A stretch of DNA of 64,000 nt from Malaya genurostris (taxonomy: Eukaryota > Arthropoda > Insecta > Diptera > Culicidae), in assembly GCF_030247185.1 (NCBI RefSeq), contig NC_080571.1:163838352-163902351 (forward strand). The letters are read 5' to 3'. Shown one piece after another: positions 24,102 through 38,614 of this stretch; position 1 is the stretch's first letter; each line of letters starts with the position of its first letter. Position numbers and translations under genes: made by a program. The notes beneath the pieces are model-generated. The model saw only the letters and a list, made by a program, of their open reading frames with translations. It had not been told where the DNA came from and did no database searches.

Positions 24102-25100
24102 CAAGGGGCAAATCACTCTAGACTTTGTCTGAACTCAAACAAGTTTTACCGGGAGTAAAAAAGTTTAGCAGGGATCTCCTGGATTAGAATGGGATTAGAG
24201 AGGTTTAGCCGAGATCTGGAAAAGCATTATTTTGACATAAGAGGCTGTAAACGTGGGAGCAGAGATGCCAGATATTTTCATAGAAAATCTGTATTGATTT
24301 GTATAAAAAATCTGTATTTATCTGTATTCACTAATGAAAGGAAATTTCGGAAATAAAATGGTGTTTAAAGATGTTATTCCATTAGATTATTGTTATAAAA
24401 TGGCAGACGCAAGGAGCTTTCCTTTATATCGTAAGTCCTTGCCGTACTGACAAGAACATTCAACGACGAAATTTAATTGTTTTTGTTATCAATCACAATT
24501 GAATTGTTAATCCATATACTTTTTTCGTTTGAAAATGATGACTTGGAATTCAAAAAAGGAATTCAAACGACCAATACGCAACGTCAAGTCAGGTCATACA
24601 ACTTTTCAGTCTGAAAATAAAGTTTCATGACGCCATGACTTCCTTGAACATCAGTTCAAATTGGTTTCAAATTATGATATAAATGTATTTCAGCGTTCAT
24701 CATTAAACATCTGCACGAAAAAATTTTCATTTTAATATGGGCAATCAAACACGCTCAGACGGAAAAGTTTCATTACTTCTTTTTTACTTTTTGTGATATC
24801 TGTATAAATCTGTATTTAATTTAAGAAATCTGTATAAAATCTGTACTCTGTATTAAATCTGTATGCGCATGTAAAAATCTGTATAATACAGATAATTCTG
24901 TATAAATGGCATCTCTGCGTGGGAGCTCGAATGACAGATACACTTCAAAAAAAATTAGGAAAAACTTGGTTGAATTAGTTTTAAACTACCCAAACTTATC
25001 TAGACTAGTTGGGATTAAATGAGATTAGAGAAAATTATTTTGGAATGACATGAGTTTATTAGTATGAGATTGTCTAGAGGTTAGACTGATTTGCCCCTTG
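24102..25100. mobile_element. hAT-type MITE, outer element
   Basis: Terminal inverted repeats caaggggcaaatca and tgatttgccccttg, flanked by the perfect 8-bp duplication ggatatta (24094-24101, 25101-25108). An 8-bp TSD is diagnostic of hAT insertions. After subtracting the inner element it is about 333 bp and encodes nothing, so it was mobilised in trans. The interior has 'gattagag'-rich sequence. Confidence 0.92.
24260..24917. mobile_element. hAT-type MITE, inner nested element (658 bp)
   Basis: Begins cagagatgcca and ends tggcatctctg. These short termini fit the hAT CAGxGxTGCCA-like pattern. The 8-bp TSD cgtgggag is perfect at 24252-24259 and 24918-24925. Near both ends there are many 'aatctgta' words. 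No transposase frame. Confidence 0.93.
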
Positions 25101-25560
25101 GGATATTATGTAGTTCTGTCTGTTTTAAAAAGGATATTATGTATGTAGTTCCGAAAGGTTTATGTGTCTTTCTACGTGCAACGTTTTGATTTTAGCAAGT
25201 TGCAGCGCAAGAATTGATGGTTGATCAAACCGTAGTTCGTAATTTTCAAAAAGTTCGTTGTTGATGAACAACGAACAGTTGTGAAACGTGACTAGGTGAA
25301 TTCCTTTCAACGTTTCAGGTGCTACTAATGATTACATCTTGGTGGACGGTTTGCACTAATAGCGATCCTGGAGCTATCATTTTTGTGTTCATTGATGGTG
25401 GTTTTTCTGATACCGGGCATTGCCCAGGTTGTCCTCTTAGTAGTGGAGTTTCGCATGCATTGTTTGATGTCCACTATTTGACTTCTTTCACAGATCGTAA
25501 TTTGGTGTCTTCTCGACATTGGGATGTAACACAGTGTCTGCGGTGAGTTTATCAAAACTG
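25101..25560 (-). pseudogene. Env-like glycoprotein remnant: ectodomain part
   Basis: The minus strand from about 25450 to 25330 has an uninterrupted stretch that includes RGQPGQCPVSEKPPS. It is followed, after stops and shifts, by GIHLVTFHNCS and a region rich in Asn and hydrophobics. Cys and glycosylation-like sites fit an envelope ectodomain. It lies upstream of the anchor at 23786-24101 once the MITEs are ignored. Stops and frameshifts make it a remnant. A BEL or gypsy host element cannot be chosen from what is left. Confidence 0.45.
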
Positions 25561-26061
25561 TGTTGTGGCAGCTTTACTGAGTGGTTGTTACGGGATAACG
25601 GTTCAAAAATGACTTTCGCGTAGGATATCGGTTGTAGTCGTTCACAGAATGATCTTTCCCTCCATACCTAGCGTATCGATTTCCGCCTTTTCTTCTTATT
25701 TTTTTATCATCATACCTGCTCATTTCATTCCTCCCATTTGTTCCTATGATCATACCTGTTCATTTCACCCCTTCGGAATTCTTGGTACACACACCTCAAT
25801 TTCATATTATTATTTCTAATGTTATTTTCTATGACACAGCCATCGTTTGAAGTGTATTGTTATTTAAACCAAACTTTTCACATATTATTTCGAATTTATT
25901 TCGTGGACCTATTTGCTAAATTTAACTTAATTTTATTCAATTTTGCCAGTGAGTGTAGCACAGTTATTATTATGGTTTTTTTTGTTTAGCGTACATATTC
26001 CAAAAAAAAACCTTTCATATCTTTATTTTTTACCTATTTTTATATATATAAAAAATAGGTA
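25561..26061. other. No recognisable feature
   Basis: AT-rich, with a repeated 'catacctg(c/t)tcatttca' word near 25717 and 25747. No coding motif. Confidence 0.35.
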
Positions 26062-27965
26062 TAGAATTCGCTCAAACTTTCGAAAATTTTTCCGAGGCCC
26101 GGAGGGCCGAATGACATATACCAATCGATTCAGCTCGACGAACTGAGCAAATGTCTGTGTGTGTGTGTGTGTGTGTATGTGTGTGTGTCCGTATGTGTGT
26201 TGTCAACTAAGAGGTCGAGATCTCAGAGATGGCTGGACCGATTTTCATCAAACTAGTCGCAAATGAAAGGTCTCCCCGTCACCCAAAACGCTATTGAATG
26301 GTTTTGAGATCGGATGTTTACTTTTTGAGTTAAACAAAGTTTTATGTCAAAATTTTCAGTTTTTTGACAGTATCTGTCACAATTGACCTTGAAAACAGAA
26401 TATGTTTTCAGACTTAGATTCCGCACGGTAATACCTATCCAACAAGCCATAGTTTGTTAAAATCCGTCCATTTTTAACGGAGATATCGAAATTTTTCTGT
26501 AAGCGACTTTTCCCCCTATTCCAGCAGTAGGAGTTTTGAGCGCTGTATGACAAAGAAATGCTTGGGAGCAACGGAAAACACGATTTTTTATACTGTTACA
26601 TACAATTGTTTCTAAGAACCAAAAGGATTGTGTACAGCATTCTTTTTCATGACATTTAGCCTCGGACCGATTTTGGCACGGCTCGTTTTTGGCAACATAA
26701 TCGTTCGAATATGACATATATAAACCAGATGATGGCAGAATTTTTTTTAATTATTTTGTTTTAAACTACTTACAGCAATAAATGCTGGAACAACATAACA
26801 TCCATATACCATTCGAATCAGTTCGTCGAGATCAGCAAATGCGTGTGTGACAAATAACTTCAATTAATTTTCTCGGAAAATTTCTTTTCTACAAATTCAG
26901 ATTCATACGAAAAGTCGTATGCTCCCAAACAAAGTTCCTGCATTATGTTTGGTTCCGACCTCTGGTTTCGGAACTACAGGATGATATGTGAAACGAAATC
27001 AAAATTGTGTAACTCATTTTTCTTGAAGATGGCTGAACCGATCTAAGATGCAAATGAAATCTAAGAATCATCTAAGATTCAAATGAAAAGTTTCAAAGTT
27101 CTATAAAACATCTTGCTTTTCAGTCAGATCCAACTTCCGGTTTCGGGGATTGTATAAAAATGTCTATTCCACATAATTTAATCAGGTTTATTGGGTTAGC
27201 AGATTTGGATAGTCGATAAAAAAATTAACTTTTTTCAGTTTTAGTGGTATTCAGTTGTCGATCAGAAGGCACCTAAAAATTTAATTCGTGCTATGATCTC
27301 TCAAAGATGTCTTAACTGATTTTCAAATGTTTTGAAACAAATGTAAAGTGTACAGCTACTCAGGTGAATTTATCTGACTTCGGCCATACCGCTTTTAGAA
27401 TTCCGGTTCCAGTATAAAATCGTTTCTCAAAGCTCAATCGTTTTCTCAAAAAAAGCCTTATCAAATTTCAGAAACAAAAATTTTAATTAAAACAAACTTA
27501 TATACAAAAATTAATTATTTTATCCAATTATGACTTCCGGTTCTCGAATTACATGATGATGAATTTTTAAAATTCAAACCGATATAGAAGATGACAATCC
27601 CGAAAAGCTTCAAAGTTGAACTCAAAACTGTTGTAATTTATTCGTCATATGGCCATACGAATCGGTTTGGGTTATGCTGGTTCCTGAATACCGGCTCTGG
27701 AAGTACCTTAAATTACCGTAAACTCTAGAGTGGAACTTACATATCATGGCATGTTTAATCGATTATCACACTTCTAGATTCAAATTCGATCCGATTTGCA
27801 GTTTCGACATTACAGAATAATGAGTGATTAAAATCTCAAATTGTCGCTTAAAACGAGGGTCATTAAAATAATGTCATGAAAACTTAAACACCGAAGAATA
27901 TTCATGCAAAAAACACATGCGGATTGATAAAAATAGGTATCATCTCACTGCTAGGTGGATTAAAC
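26062..27965. repeat. Degenerate interspersed repeat, long form
   Basis: Begins 'gaattcgctcaaacttt', passes 'ggcccggagggccgaatgac', (gt)n near 26155-26185 and 'tcagagatggctggaccgat', and ends 'ctgctaggtggattaaacac'. It is the counterpart of 6579-7965. Many short open frames, none conserved. Confidence 0.7.
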
Positions 27966-28271
27966 ACGTTTTTTTATTTGAAGTTGATAATCAAATTGTC
28001 AAATACGTACTTTTCTTGTGCGTATTTATTATTAGTATAAGTTTATCAACAGTGACGTCCATCCATAGTTTGGCTTGTGAATTCGCGGAAAAGTTTTTTA
28101 CGATTTTATATGAGATAAAACCAACTATTTTGTTTAAATAAGAGTGGAGTGGTGATTTAATGTGATTAGACGGTGATTCGTCTTGAGAATAAGTTATAGG
28201 TCTTCGTTTCGAACTGTCGTTGCCGGGGATAGATTATCGACGTGTGAATTTTAAGCATTTTAGCGTCCATT

Positions 28272-29869
28272 TTGGATGAAATGGAAGTAGATGATGAAGA
28301 TGGAAGATGTGGTGATGATACAAGAGGAGGGTCACAAAAGAAAGGCAAGGATAAACGTAGAATAAAAGAAGGAATGAGGATGCCAGATAACCTGGAGCTG
28401 GATGAAAAAATCTTACGATCTAAATTCAAGAAGATCAAGAACTTTGATTCAAACAGATTCATACAACAGCTAGATGAAGAGGTAATCATTCAAAAAGACA
28501 AAAACGAGGATATTAAAGGTAAGAAGAAGGACATAACAAAGACTTCGGACAAAAATGACGCATCCTTGACAGTTAACGACATGACAGGGAATTTAAACCA
28601 TATAAATAACAATAAAAACCTGAAAGTAATGACGGATGGGTGGAAAACACCATCTACAAAACATTTTATTTAGAAAAACAGAATGACAAAGCACTGCAGC
28701 TGCAAGTAGATAATGTCAGGGAAAAGTTTACTCACCCCATGGAAATAGCTAAAATGCTACACAATATAGGAGTTAAAACTTATGCAGATTTGAAATCTGC
28801 CGGCAAGGGCAGATTCCAAATAACATTTAACAAGCATAAAGACGCAGAGAGTTTAATAAATTCTAAGCTTTTCAAAGAAACATTCGGGTATAACGTATTT
28901 GTGCCTACTAGATTTAAAGAAACTGTCGGTATAGTAAGAAATGTACCCCCGTCACTCACAGAACTCGAAATTTTTAATAATATTGAAAGTGAAAATATCG
29001 CAATACAAAAAATTGAAAGAATAAATCGTAAATCTCCGGATAACAAACCGATTGACACTTACACAATTAAAATATTAGTTAAGGGAGAGAAACTTCCACA
29101 ATCGGTAAAAATATTCGGAATAAACGCACCTTGTGAACAATATATATTCCATCTCAAAATATGTTACCGTTGTTGGCGGTACGGTCACCGTGAAAAGTTC
29201 TGTAAAACGAAGTCTCCTAAATGTAACAATTGTGGTCAAGAACACAATGAAAGCGAATGCAATCAGGCTATCCCAATATGCGCCAACTGCAAAGGTAAAC
29301 ACAAAGCTTCGGACAAATTATGTCTAGAAAGGGCAAGACAAGACAAAATTAGAATTGAAATGTCAACAGGAAAATTATCATTCTTTGAGGCATCAAAGAA
29401 ACACCCAAAAAATACGTCAGCACAATATCGGTTAGAATCCCCAAAAGATTTCCCACTTCTCTCACAAAATATGAACAAGGACAGATCAAATTATTTAAAT
29501 CAAAATAGAAATTCTACTAACATAAACAAACTAGAACAAGTGAAAAACCAAACTAACAAAAATATTTTCCCACAAGCTGAAAAAATCCCGGACATCCCAC
29601 ACGTATTTGATGTCAATCCTTATAGAACCAATGATATAGAGAGATTAACAGCCGAAATAAAAGAAAATCTAATTGAACAATATAATATGAGAAACATTTC
29701 GGAAAAAATAAAAGCTATACAAAATATAATACTACAATATACACATAGAACGGAATCCATAGAACAAGATCTTTTATTAGTCAATATTAGTAGCGAATTG
29801 AACTCTATTATTCTCCCTCTTGAAAACAGTGGTAATATGAATAAAATAAAATACAAGAGAAGCAATTAA
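28272..29869 (+). pseudogene. I-like ORF1 (gag-like, three CCHC knuckles), one frameshift
   Basis: An acidic/basic N-terminal part (28272-28673) overlaps the main frame (28640-29869, about 409 codons), which implies a single frameshift near 28650-28670. The main part has an RRM-like region with GIVRNVPPSLTELEIF. Three clustered knuckles follow: CYRCWRYGHREKFC, CNNCGQEHNESEC and a third starting CANCKGKHKASDKLC. Such proteins bind the element's RNA. The C-terminal 180 residues are N/K-rich. Apart from the frameshift the coding sequence is intact, so this is one of the better-preserved frames in the window. Confidence 0.85.
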
Positions 29870-30350
29870 AGAATATTTAAATAGAAACGACGTAGATGTA
29901 GCCATTTTCAGCGAAACATGGCTAAAACCTAACGAAGCATTTAAGTTTTCTGGTTACCAATTTTTACATAATGCCAGACCAACAGGTTACGGAGGCGTAG
30001 GCTTGCTATTAAAGAATGAAATCACAATAACTAAAATAGACTTACCGAATCTACACCCTGTAGATGCGATAGCAACCGTGCTCACCAATACCAACCCGCG
30101 TCTTCTAGTCGTATCGATCTATATCCCACCTCTTCCCATAAATAATAATCAAATAAAAACACCATTGAAAATACTTTTAAATTTCATAGACAAACAGAAA
30201 ATAACCACTATATTAGCTGACGACTTTAACGCGCACCATCAGTCTTGGAATCCTACACATCCTAATTGTCCAAGAGGAGAACTTATAGCTAACCTTCTTG
30301 ACGATAGTGATTTAGTACTATTAAATGATGGATCAAACACGCTTATTAAG
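29850..30350 (+). pseudogene. I-like ORF2, APE-type endonuclease domain (interrupted)
   Basis: The frame overlaps the end of ORF1 and reads AIFSETWLKP (metal-binding Glu), GYGGVGLLLKNE, LLVVSIYIPP and ILADDFNAHHQSWN. The last normally reads GDFNAHH, so the Gly is changed. The stretch ends at NDGSNT, where the interrupting DNA begins. The domain resumes after 32013 with SAIDLPFVSSNIA and EDFFRNHRIIKLEI (degenerate SDH block). Confidence 0.85.
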
Positions 30351-32012
30351 GTGAAATGTAGCGGAATGCGAAAATCGCGTTTTTGATCAATTATTCAAAA
30401 ATTAGACCGATTTTCGAAAAACCAAAAACACTTAAATTTTCGAAATCAAATTTATCATAACTAAGTATTCTTAGAATTTTGAAATTTTGCTTTGCCGAGC
30501 CGTAATTGGTTTTCGAAATGTATAAACGGTTACTGTTCCGTTCCACGGGGATGATTTTAGAACTGAGAAGTAGTGTTTGTAGCAGAATTTCACAAAGAAT
30601 CTATAAATGCAACTCATCAATGACCAGCATGCGGGCCACCCGCCGGGCCTTCGTAGCCTGGGGGTGTTTCCCGCGGACCCTCACGGACCGAAGAATGCGG
30701 CCAACATAGAAAATTACCATCGCCATCTGGAATCATCTCATCCTAAATTCAATTCACCGGCCACTACCGATCGCCAGATACTATATTACATAATGATATT
30801 ACTCTAGTTTTAAGTTAGACGATAATTAAGATTAGTAAATACCCTTGGCATCTTAGAGCTTAAGCAGTGTGCCTTAATATTATATTATATTATTGAATAA
30901 AAAAAAATGCAACTCAAAATTATAAAATATTAGTTAAAACAACCGAAATTTGAAAAAGTTTACATAAACTTTTCCGCATTTTTTTTATTGCTTGCGCGCT
31001 GCTGTTTCGTATTGAGGTGATGTGAGAAATGCACGGTGGGCACGGTGGCATTATATCGTAAGCAAAAATTACATATAAAATAATGACGCGAATTTATGCA
31101 GCATTGGGTTTTGTGTTGAAATAAAAACTAGTTAAATACAATAAAAGGGGTATTGTAAGAAATCGTTTATATTTTAAGTAACTGTCATTTATAATGCTAA
31201 TAATGTCCAATTCTGTTGAGTTCAATGCATTGCAAGGTCTTGGTATTACATTTATTGTATTGGGAGAATACTGAATCCACACCAGGAAAATGTCTGGCTG
31301 TGGAAGTCTTGAAATTACATTCCTTTTGAGAATTTTGGCCTTTCTGTTTTAACAGAATTCGCAGCCGACTCATAGCATAGCTTCGATTACATGGCTAGTG
31401 CTACGATCCTATTGACACAACAGAAATAATACTTTCTACTTATTCGAAGATGATAATGAAAGTCAATTAGAATGGAATATATTGGCATTGAATGTATTCG
31501 ATAAGTAAATTCGACCGCGCTCTATCATGCGAGTCAAGTAAATACTTTTACGTAAATTCCATCTCATCGGCGGGACGGGCCTGGTGAACGACTGGCAAAG
31601 ATATCGAAAATACTTGAATGTTATCTCGTCTTCAATCGTTCTTTTGAAGGAGAATCCCTGTTTGCTACTAAACTCAGACATATACATGGTTAGCAAGTTG
31701 GTCAATACATATCCATATAGCCTCATGTTAGTTATTCATAATTACTCATGATTTATAGCTCTAGTGTAAAAGTAATCACTAACAATAACGATTGAATTAG
31801 CATATATTCAAAGTGTGAAGGATTCAAAAATCCATTACGACCAGTCTTTTTTACAAGCCAATATAACGAGAGGTAAACCCACTGCGCTCAATCATTGAAA
31901 AAAGTTCTTGTTTCTATGTGTCCGTTTTTCTTGGTATGCTTTGTGCGACGGTTCGTTCAACTGAAGCGGATAAAATTTTGCGCGCATTTTATGACGCTAC
32001 ATTTCACCTTAA
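30351..32012. other. DNA interrupting the I-like ORF2
   Basis: Contains a 5'-truncated family-N 3' end (30617-30906) with its own TSD. The remainder (30351-30604, 30917-32012) is unassigned, with one block (31600-31660) resembling 17700-17770. I could not find an obvious TSD at the outer borders, so it may be a compound insertion or a rearrangement. Confidence 0.55.
30617..30906 (+). mobile_element. Family-N 3' end, strongly 5'-truncated, with TSD
   Basis: The word atgcaactca occurs just before (30607-30616) and just after (30907-30916) the insert, with extra flanking A's that may belong to either side. The insert starts in the 3' UTR ('gaccagcatgcgggccaccc') and ends attgaataaaaaaa. This is a textbook product of target-primed reverse transcription. 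Confidence 0.88.
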
Positions 32013-32820
32013 GGCCCCGATTACGATTCCTTCGGCAATCGACCTTCCATTTGTTTCATCTAATATAGCTGCAAGAACAGAATGGATGTTTATAAACGAA
32101 GACTTCTTCAGGAACCATCGCATAATAAAATTAGAAATATGCGATGCAGCCACAAAATATCAATATAAAAGAAGATACTTCAACAAAAAACAAGCAACCA
32201 GAAGATATTATACCGTTAATAAGAGAAAAAATTCAAGAAGCAACATGTTCATTAACTAATATAAATCATACGAAAATACCAAAGAAATACAACAACAATT
32301 AAACATAAAAAATTACAAACTTAAAACATTCCATAAGTATTCTACTTATGATAATCTTATAGAGTTCAAAAAGGCTAAAGCGAAATTGAAAAGATTAATC
32401 AGAATCGAAAAAAAGAAAACATGGAACGAAACAATAAACTCCATTAACCCAAACACTAACCAAAAAGAGAATTGGAATAAAATAAAAATCCTTGGGGGAG
32501 GTAGACCATCGAAAAATAACGTAATTTTTTTAAATAATCCACAATCAGCTACTCAATTTATGGATCTCAATTTTCCTATGATAGATAAAGAAATTAGCTA
32601 CACTAGAAGCGCAACTGATAATCTGATCAGGGTCAAATATAGCAAAATAGAAGAAAACATTAGGTCCATGAAAGACCACTCAACTCCGGGGATAGATGAT
32701 ATATCATTCTACATATTGAAAAACATAATCCTAAATTTCAAGACTAAAATAGTAGAAATGCTAGATAACGTCCTAAACTCCGAGAGGATACCAGAAGACT
32801 GGAAAAAAATAGACCGCTAG
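32013..32820 (+). pseudogene. I-like ORF2, end of endonuclease to RT N-terminus
   Basis: Several pieces in different frames: the end of the endonuclease (to about 32130), a K/N-rich linker, and from 32386 a long stretch with IEENIRSMKDHSTPGIDDIS, the region before RT motif A. It ends at a TAG at 32818 where the SYRP(I/L) block is expected, so a short deletion or frameshift lies at 32810-32823. Confidence 0.8.
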
Positions 32821-33790
32821 CAATGCTATCGGTATTGCTTAAACTTATTAATACAACAGTCAAAGATAAACTAGTAGAATTTCTAGATAACTATCAGATG
32901 ATCCTATCGTATTCATTCGGGTTCAGAAAAAAGTCATCAGCAATTAATTGTGTAAATACACTAGCTTCCAGAATCCAGCAAGCGAAACGAGAAGGAGAGG
33001 TTGCCATAGCTACATTCTTGGACATGAGCAAAGCTTTTGATAAAGTAAAGGTTAGTACGCTGATAGAAATAGGAATACCGACAAAAATTACAAACTGGAT
33101 TTATACATATCTTAAAAAGAGAACGGCAATATTACAACTTAATGATGGTAAAGAAATAATAAGAACTACCAATCAAGGGTTGCCACAAGGCTGCCCATTA
33201 TCCCCTGTCTTATTCAACATCTACACTATAATAATACATAGAGCAGTAATAGATGAAGATGACGAAGTTTTAATACAGTTCGCAGACAACTTTACAGCAA
33301 TAGTTGTAGGACCCAATACAGGTATAACTAGTAACAGAATGAATAAGTTCTTGACGCGTATAAAAAAAATCACCGACACTTTGGGCATGACAATTAACGC
33401 TGATAAGTCAGCTTCTATAGTATTCACGAATAAATTCAATCCAGATATAAACATACGAATCAACAATAATCGAATTCCAATAAAAGAATACCACAAAATA
33501 TTAGGGGTATACATAGACCACAAGATGTTATATAAAATGCATGTAGATAAAACAGTAACAAAAGCAAAATCTAAAATCAATTTACTCAAAATGGTTAGCA
33601 AAAAATGAAGTGGAGCACATCCATTACAAATGCTGCAATTAACGAAAGCAATAATACGACCACACCTAGATTATGCAATTATGATAACAGCGGCAGCATC
33701 TAATACGAACTTAAGGAAATTAGAATCAATACACCTCTCGGCACTTAGAATTTCACTTAGACTGCTGCGCTCGACTCCCAATAGTACTAT
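32821..33790 (+). pseudogene. I-like ORF2, reverse transcriptase core, catalytic residue lost
   Basis: The 261-codon open frame starting at 32823 contains the palm blocks ATFLDMSKAFDKV (motif A), NQGLPQGCPLSPVLFNIY (motif B), the catalytic loop QFADNFTAIV, and TINADKSASIVF. Motif C should be F/YADD. Here the second Asp is Asn (AAC at 33288-33290), which would abolish polymerase activity. After a stop at 33608, thumb-like sequence (QLTKAIIRPHLDYAIM) runs to about 33790. RNase H is missing. Confidence 0.87.
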
Positions 33791-33837
33791 TTGAGGCAGA
33801 AAAAAAATATATATATTAAAACACACAACTACATAAT

Positions 33838-34260
33838 ATCCATTGGGAAAACAGATAACTCATAAAAACTATAGAGTTATATATACTGAATCGGATCCAT
33901 ATCATTCGGCATAGTCATCATCCTCATGCTCATACCTTCAGCCATCGGCATCATCAAATACTTGAAATTAACAAAAACAGGAAAACAGCTACGAGCACTA
34001 CTTATGGGGGAAGCAGTTAAACGCAATACTCCCCAACCGAACTTCAACAACAAATCAATAATACCCGGACAACCGATAGCAGTTCCCAGCAATACAGCGA
34101 AGTCAACAACATCGGAGTGGAACGCCAATGAACGCTACACGACACCGTAAGTGACCGGAGGACCATCGTTGCTAGCCATCAAATCAGAAGTTTAGGTACA
34201 AAGCCTGGGTGCTTCTGAATAATTCCAATAAATAATTTTAGTTTCGACAGCGAAAGCGTG
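33838..34260 (+). mobile_element. Env-like 3' region of an LTR element, second copy
   Basis: Nearly the same sequence as 23684-24101 (inverted) but without the hAT MITE, continuing past the env-like stop into the LTR-like region. The join to the truncated I-like element lies between 33790 and 33838. The uninterrupted 'ggatattatg' (minus strand, 33834-33843) is the empty hAT target. Confidence 0.6.
33926..34150 (+). pseudogene. Env-like membrane anchor and cytoplasmic tail
   Basis: The frame is open for about a dozen hydrophobic residues upstream of the Met at 33926, then reads a basic stretch KYLKLTKTGKQLRALL and a polar tail ending NERYTTP. The 74-residue tail is the same length as the one at 23786-24010 and clearly similar despite inversion and divergence, so it comes from one real gene family. 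No ectodomain is attached here. Confidence 0.5.
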
Positions 34261-34508
34261 TAGTTGTTTGAATCCTTTTTATTAATCGAATTCCAAATGA
34301 AAAATACGTTATATACTGCGCCAGTTAAGTATTTTTCATTTGGAATTCGTTTATTAAAAAGGATTTAAACAACTACACACTCTCGCTGTCGAAACTGAAA
34401 TGATTTATTGGAATTATACAGAAAGACTAAGTATCCTGACTTTTACTGCTGATTTGATGGCTAGCAACGATGGTCTTCCGGACACGTACGGTGTCGTATT
34501 GCGTTCAT
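34135..34508. repeat. Small palindrome of LTR-like sequence
   Basis: 'gaattccaaatgaaaaatac' (34289-34308) is repeated inverted from 34330, around a ~20-base centre. Homology extends outward to 'cgacaccgt' at about 34140 and 'acggtgtcg' at about 34489. The arms are noticeably diverged (for example 'ttattaatcg' against 'tttattaaa'), so this inversion is older than the neighbouring palindrome. Confidence 0.85.
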
Positions 34509-34545
34509 TGGCGATCAACTTCAATGCAATGCAATATATATGAAA

Positions 34546-37541
<2,996 letters not shown>

Positions 37542-38610
37542 ACCCGGTGCAAAAACTACCATCCGTCCTCCCAACCCGTGGTGGGACAAAGAGTGCACGA
37601 ATTTAAACGCGGAGAGAGCCTCCGCGTATAAAATATTCAGAAAAAATGGAACACCTGATAATTACCGGAATTACGCGGCGTTAGACGTTAAAACTAAGAA
37701 CTTGATTAGAGAAACGAAACGCGATTACTGGCGTCGGTTTATAGACGGCTTAACGAAAGAAACATCTATGAGCACTCTTTGGAACACAGCCCGACGAATT
37801 CGCAATCATAACACTACGAATGAAAGCGAGGAATACTCCAACCGCTGGATATTCGATTTCGCTAAAAATGTATGCCCAGACTCTGTTCCGGAACAGAAGA
37901 TCACCCGCACCGCGACACCTAATACAAACGAAACACCGTTTTTGATGGTAGAGCTCTCACTTGCACTTTTGTCATGTAACAATAAAGCCCCAGGATTAGA
38001 CAGAATAAAATTCAACTTGTTGAAAAATCTGCCTGACCCCGCCAAAAGACGCTTGCTGAATTTATTCAACAAGTTCCTCACGGGTACTATTGTCCCACAC
38101 GACTGGAGACAAGTAAGAGTTATCGCCATTCAAAAACCAGGGAAACCAGCCTCCGATCACAATTCGTATCGGCCGATTGCTATGCTTTCCTGTATCTGGA
38201 AATTGTTCGAAAAAATTATTCTTTCCGTCGAGACAATTGGATTGAGACTAATGGCTTACTTTCAGATACACAATTTGGTTTCCGCAGAGGCAAAGGAACA
38301 AACGATTGTCTTGCGTTGCTCTCAACAGAAATTCAAATGGCATTTGCTCGTAAAGAACAAATGGCGTAAGTTTTCCTAGACATTAAGGGGGCTTTTGACT
38401 CAGTTTCTTTAAATATCCTATCTGAGAAGCTGCATCAGCATGGTCTTTCGCCAGTTTTGAACAACTTTTTACATAATCTATTGTCTGAGAAACACATGTA
38501 CTTCGCGCATGGTGATTTGTCGACAATATGATTCAGCTATATGGGTCTTCCTCAGGGCTCATGTTTAAGCCCCCTTTTATACAATTTTTACGTAAGTAAT
38601 ATCGATGAAT

Positions 38611-38614
38611 GTAT
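38611..38614. repeat. 4-bp target-site duplication GTAT, left copy
   Basis: Matches GTAT at 47819-47822. The undisturbed family-N copy reads 'gatgaatgtatcaacac' at 14325-14341 with a single gtat. Confidence 0.92.

Larger units (their letters stand above)
27966..33800 (+). mobile_element. I-like non-LTR retrotransposon, interrupted and 3'-truncated
   Basis: A two-ORF element: ORF1 with three zinc knuckles (28272-29869), then ORF2 with endonuclease (29850-30350) and reverse transcriptase (32013-33790). A ~1.66-kb stretch (30351-32012) interrupts ORF2. The element stops soon after the RT thumb and has no RNase H or 3' UTR. The 5' end probably lies near 27980-28000. Base composition is strongly A-rich on the coding strand, unlike family N. 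Confidence 0.85.

Noticed and set aside
23808..24158. Plus-strand 116-codon frame opposite the env-like tail
   Set aside because: The minus-strand frame is conserved between two copies, and the plus-strand frame is its shadow.
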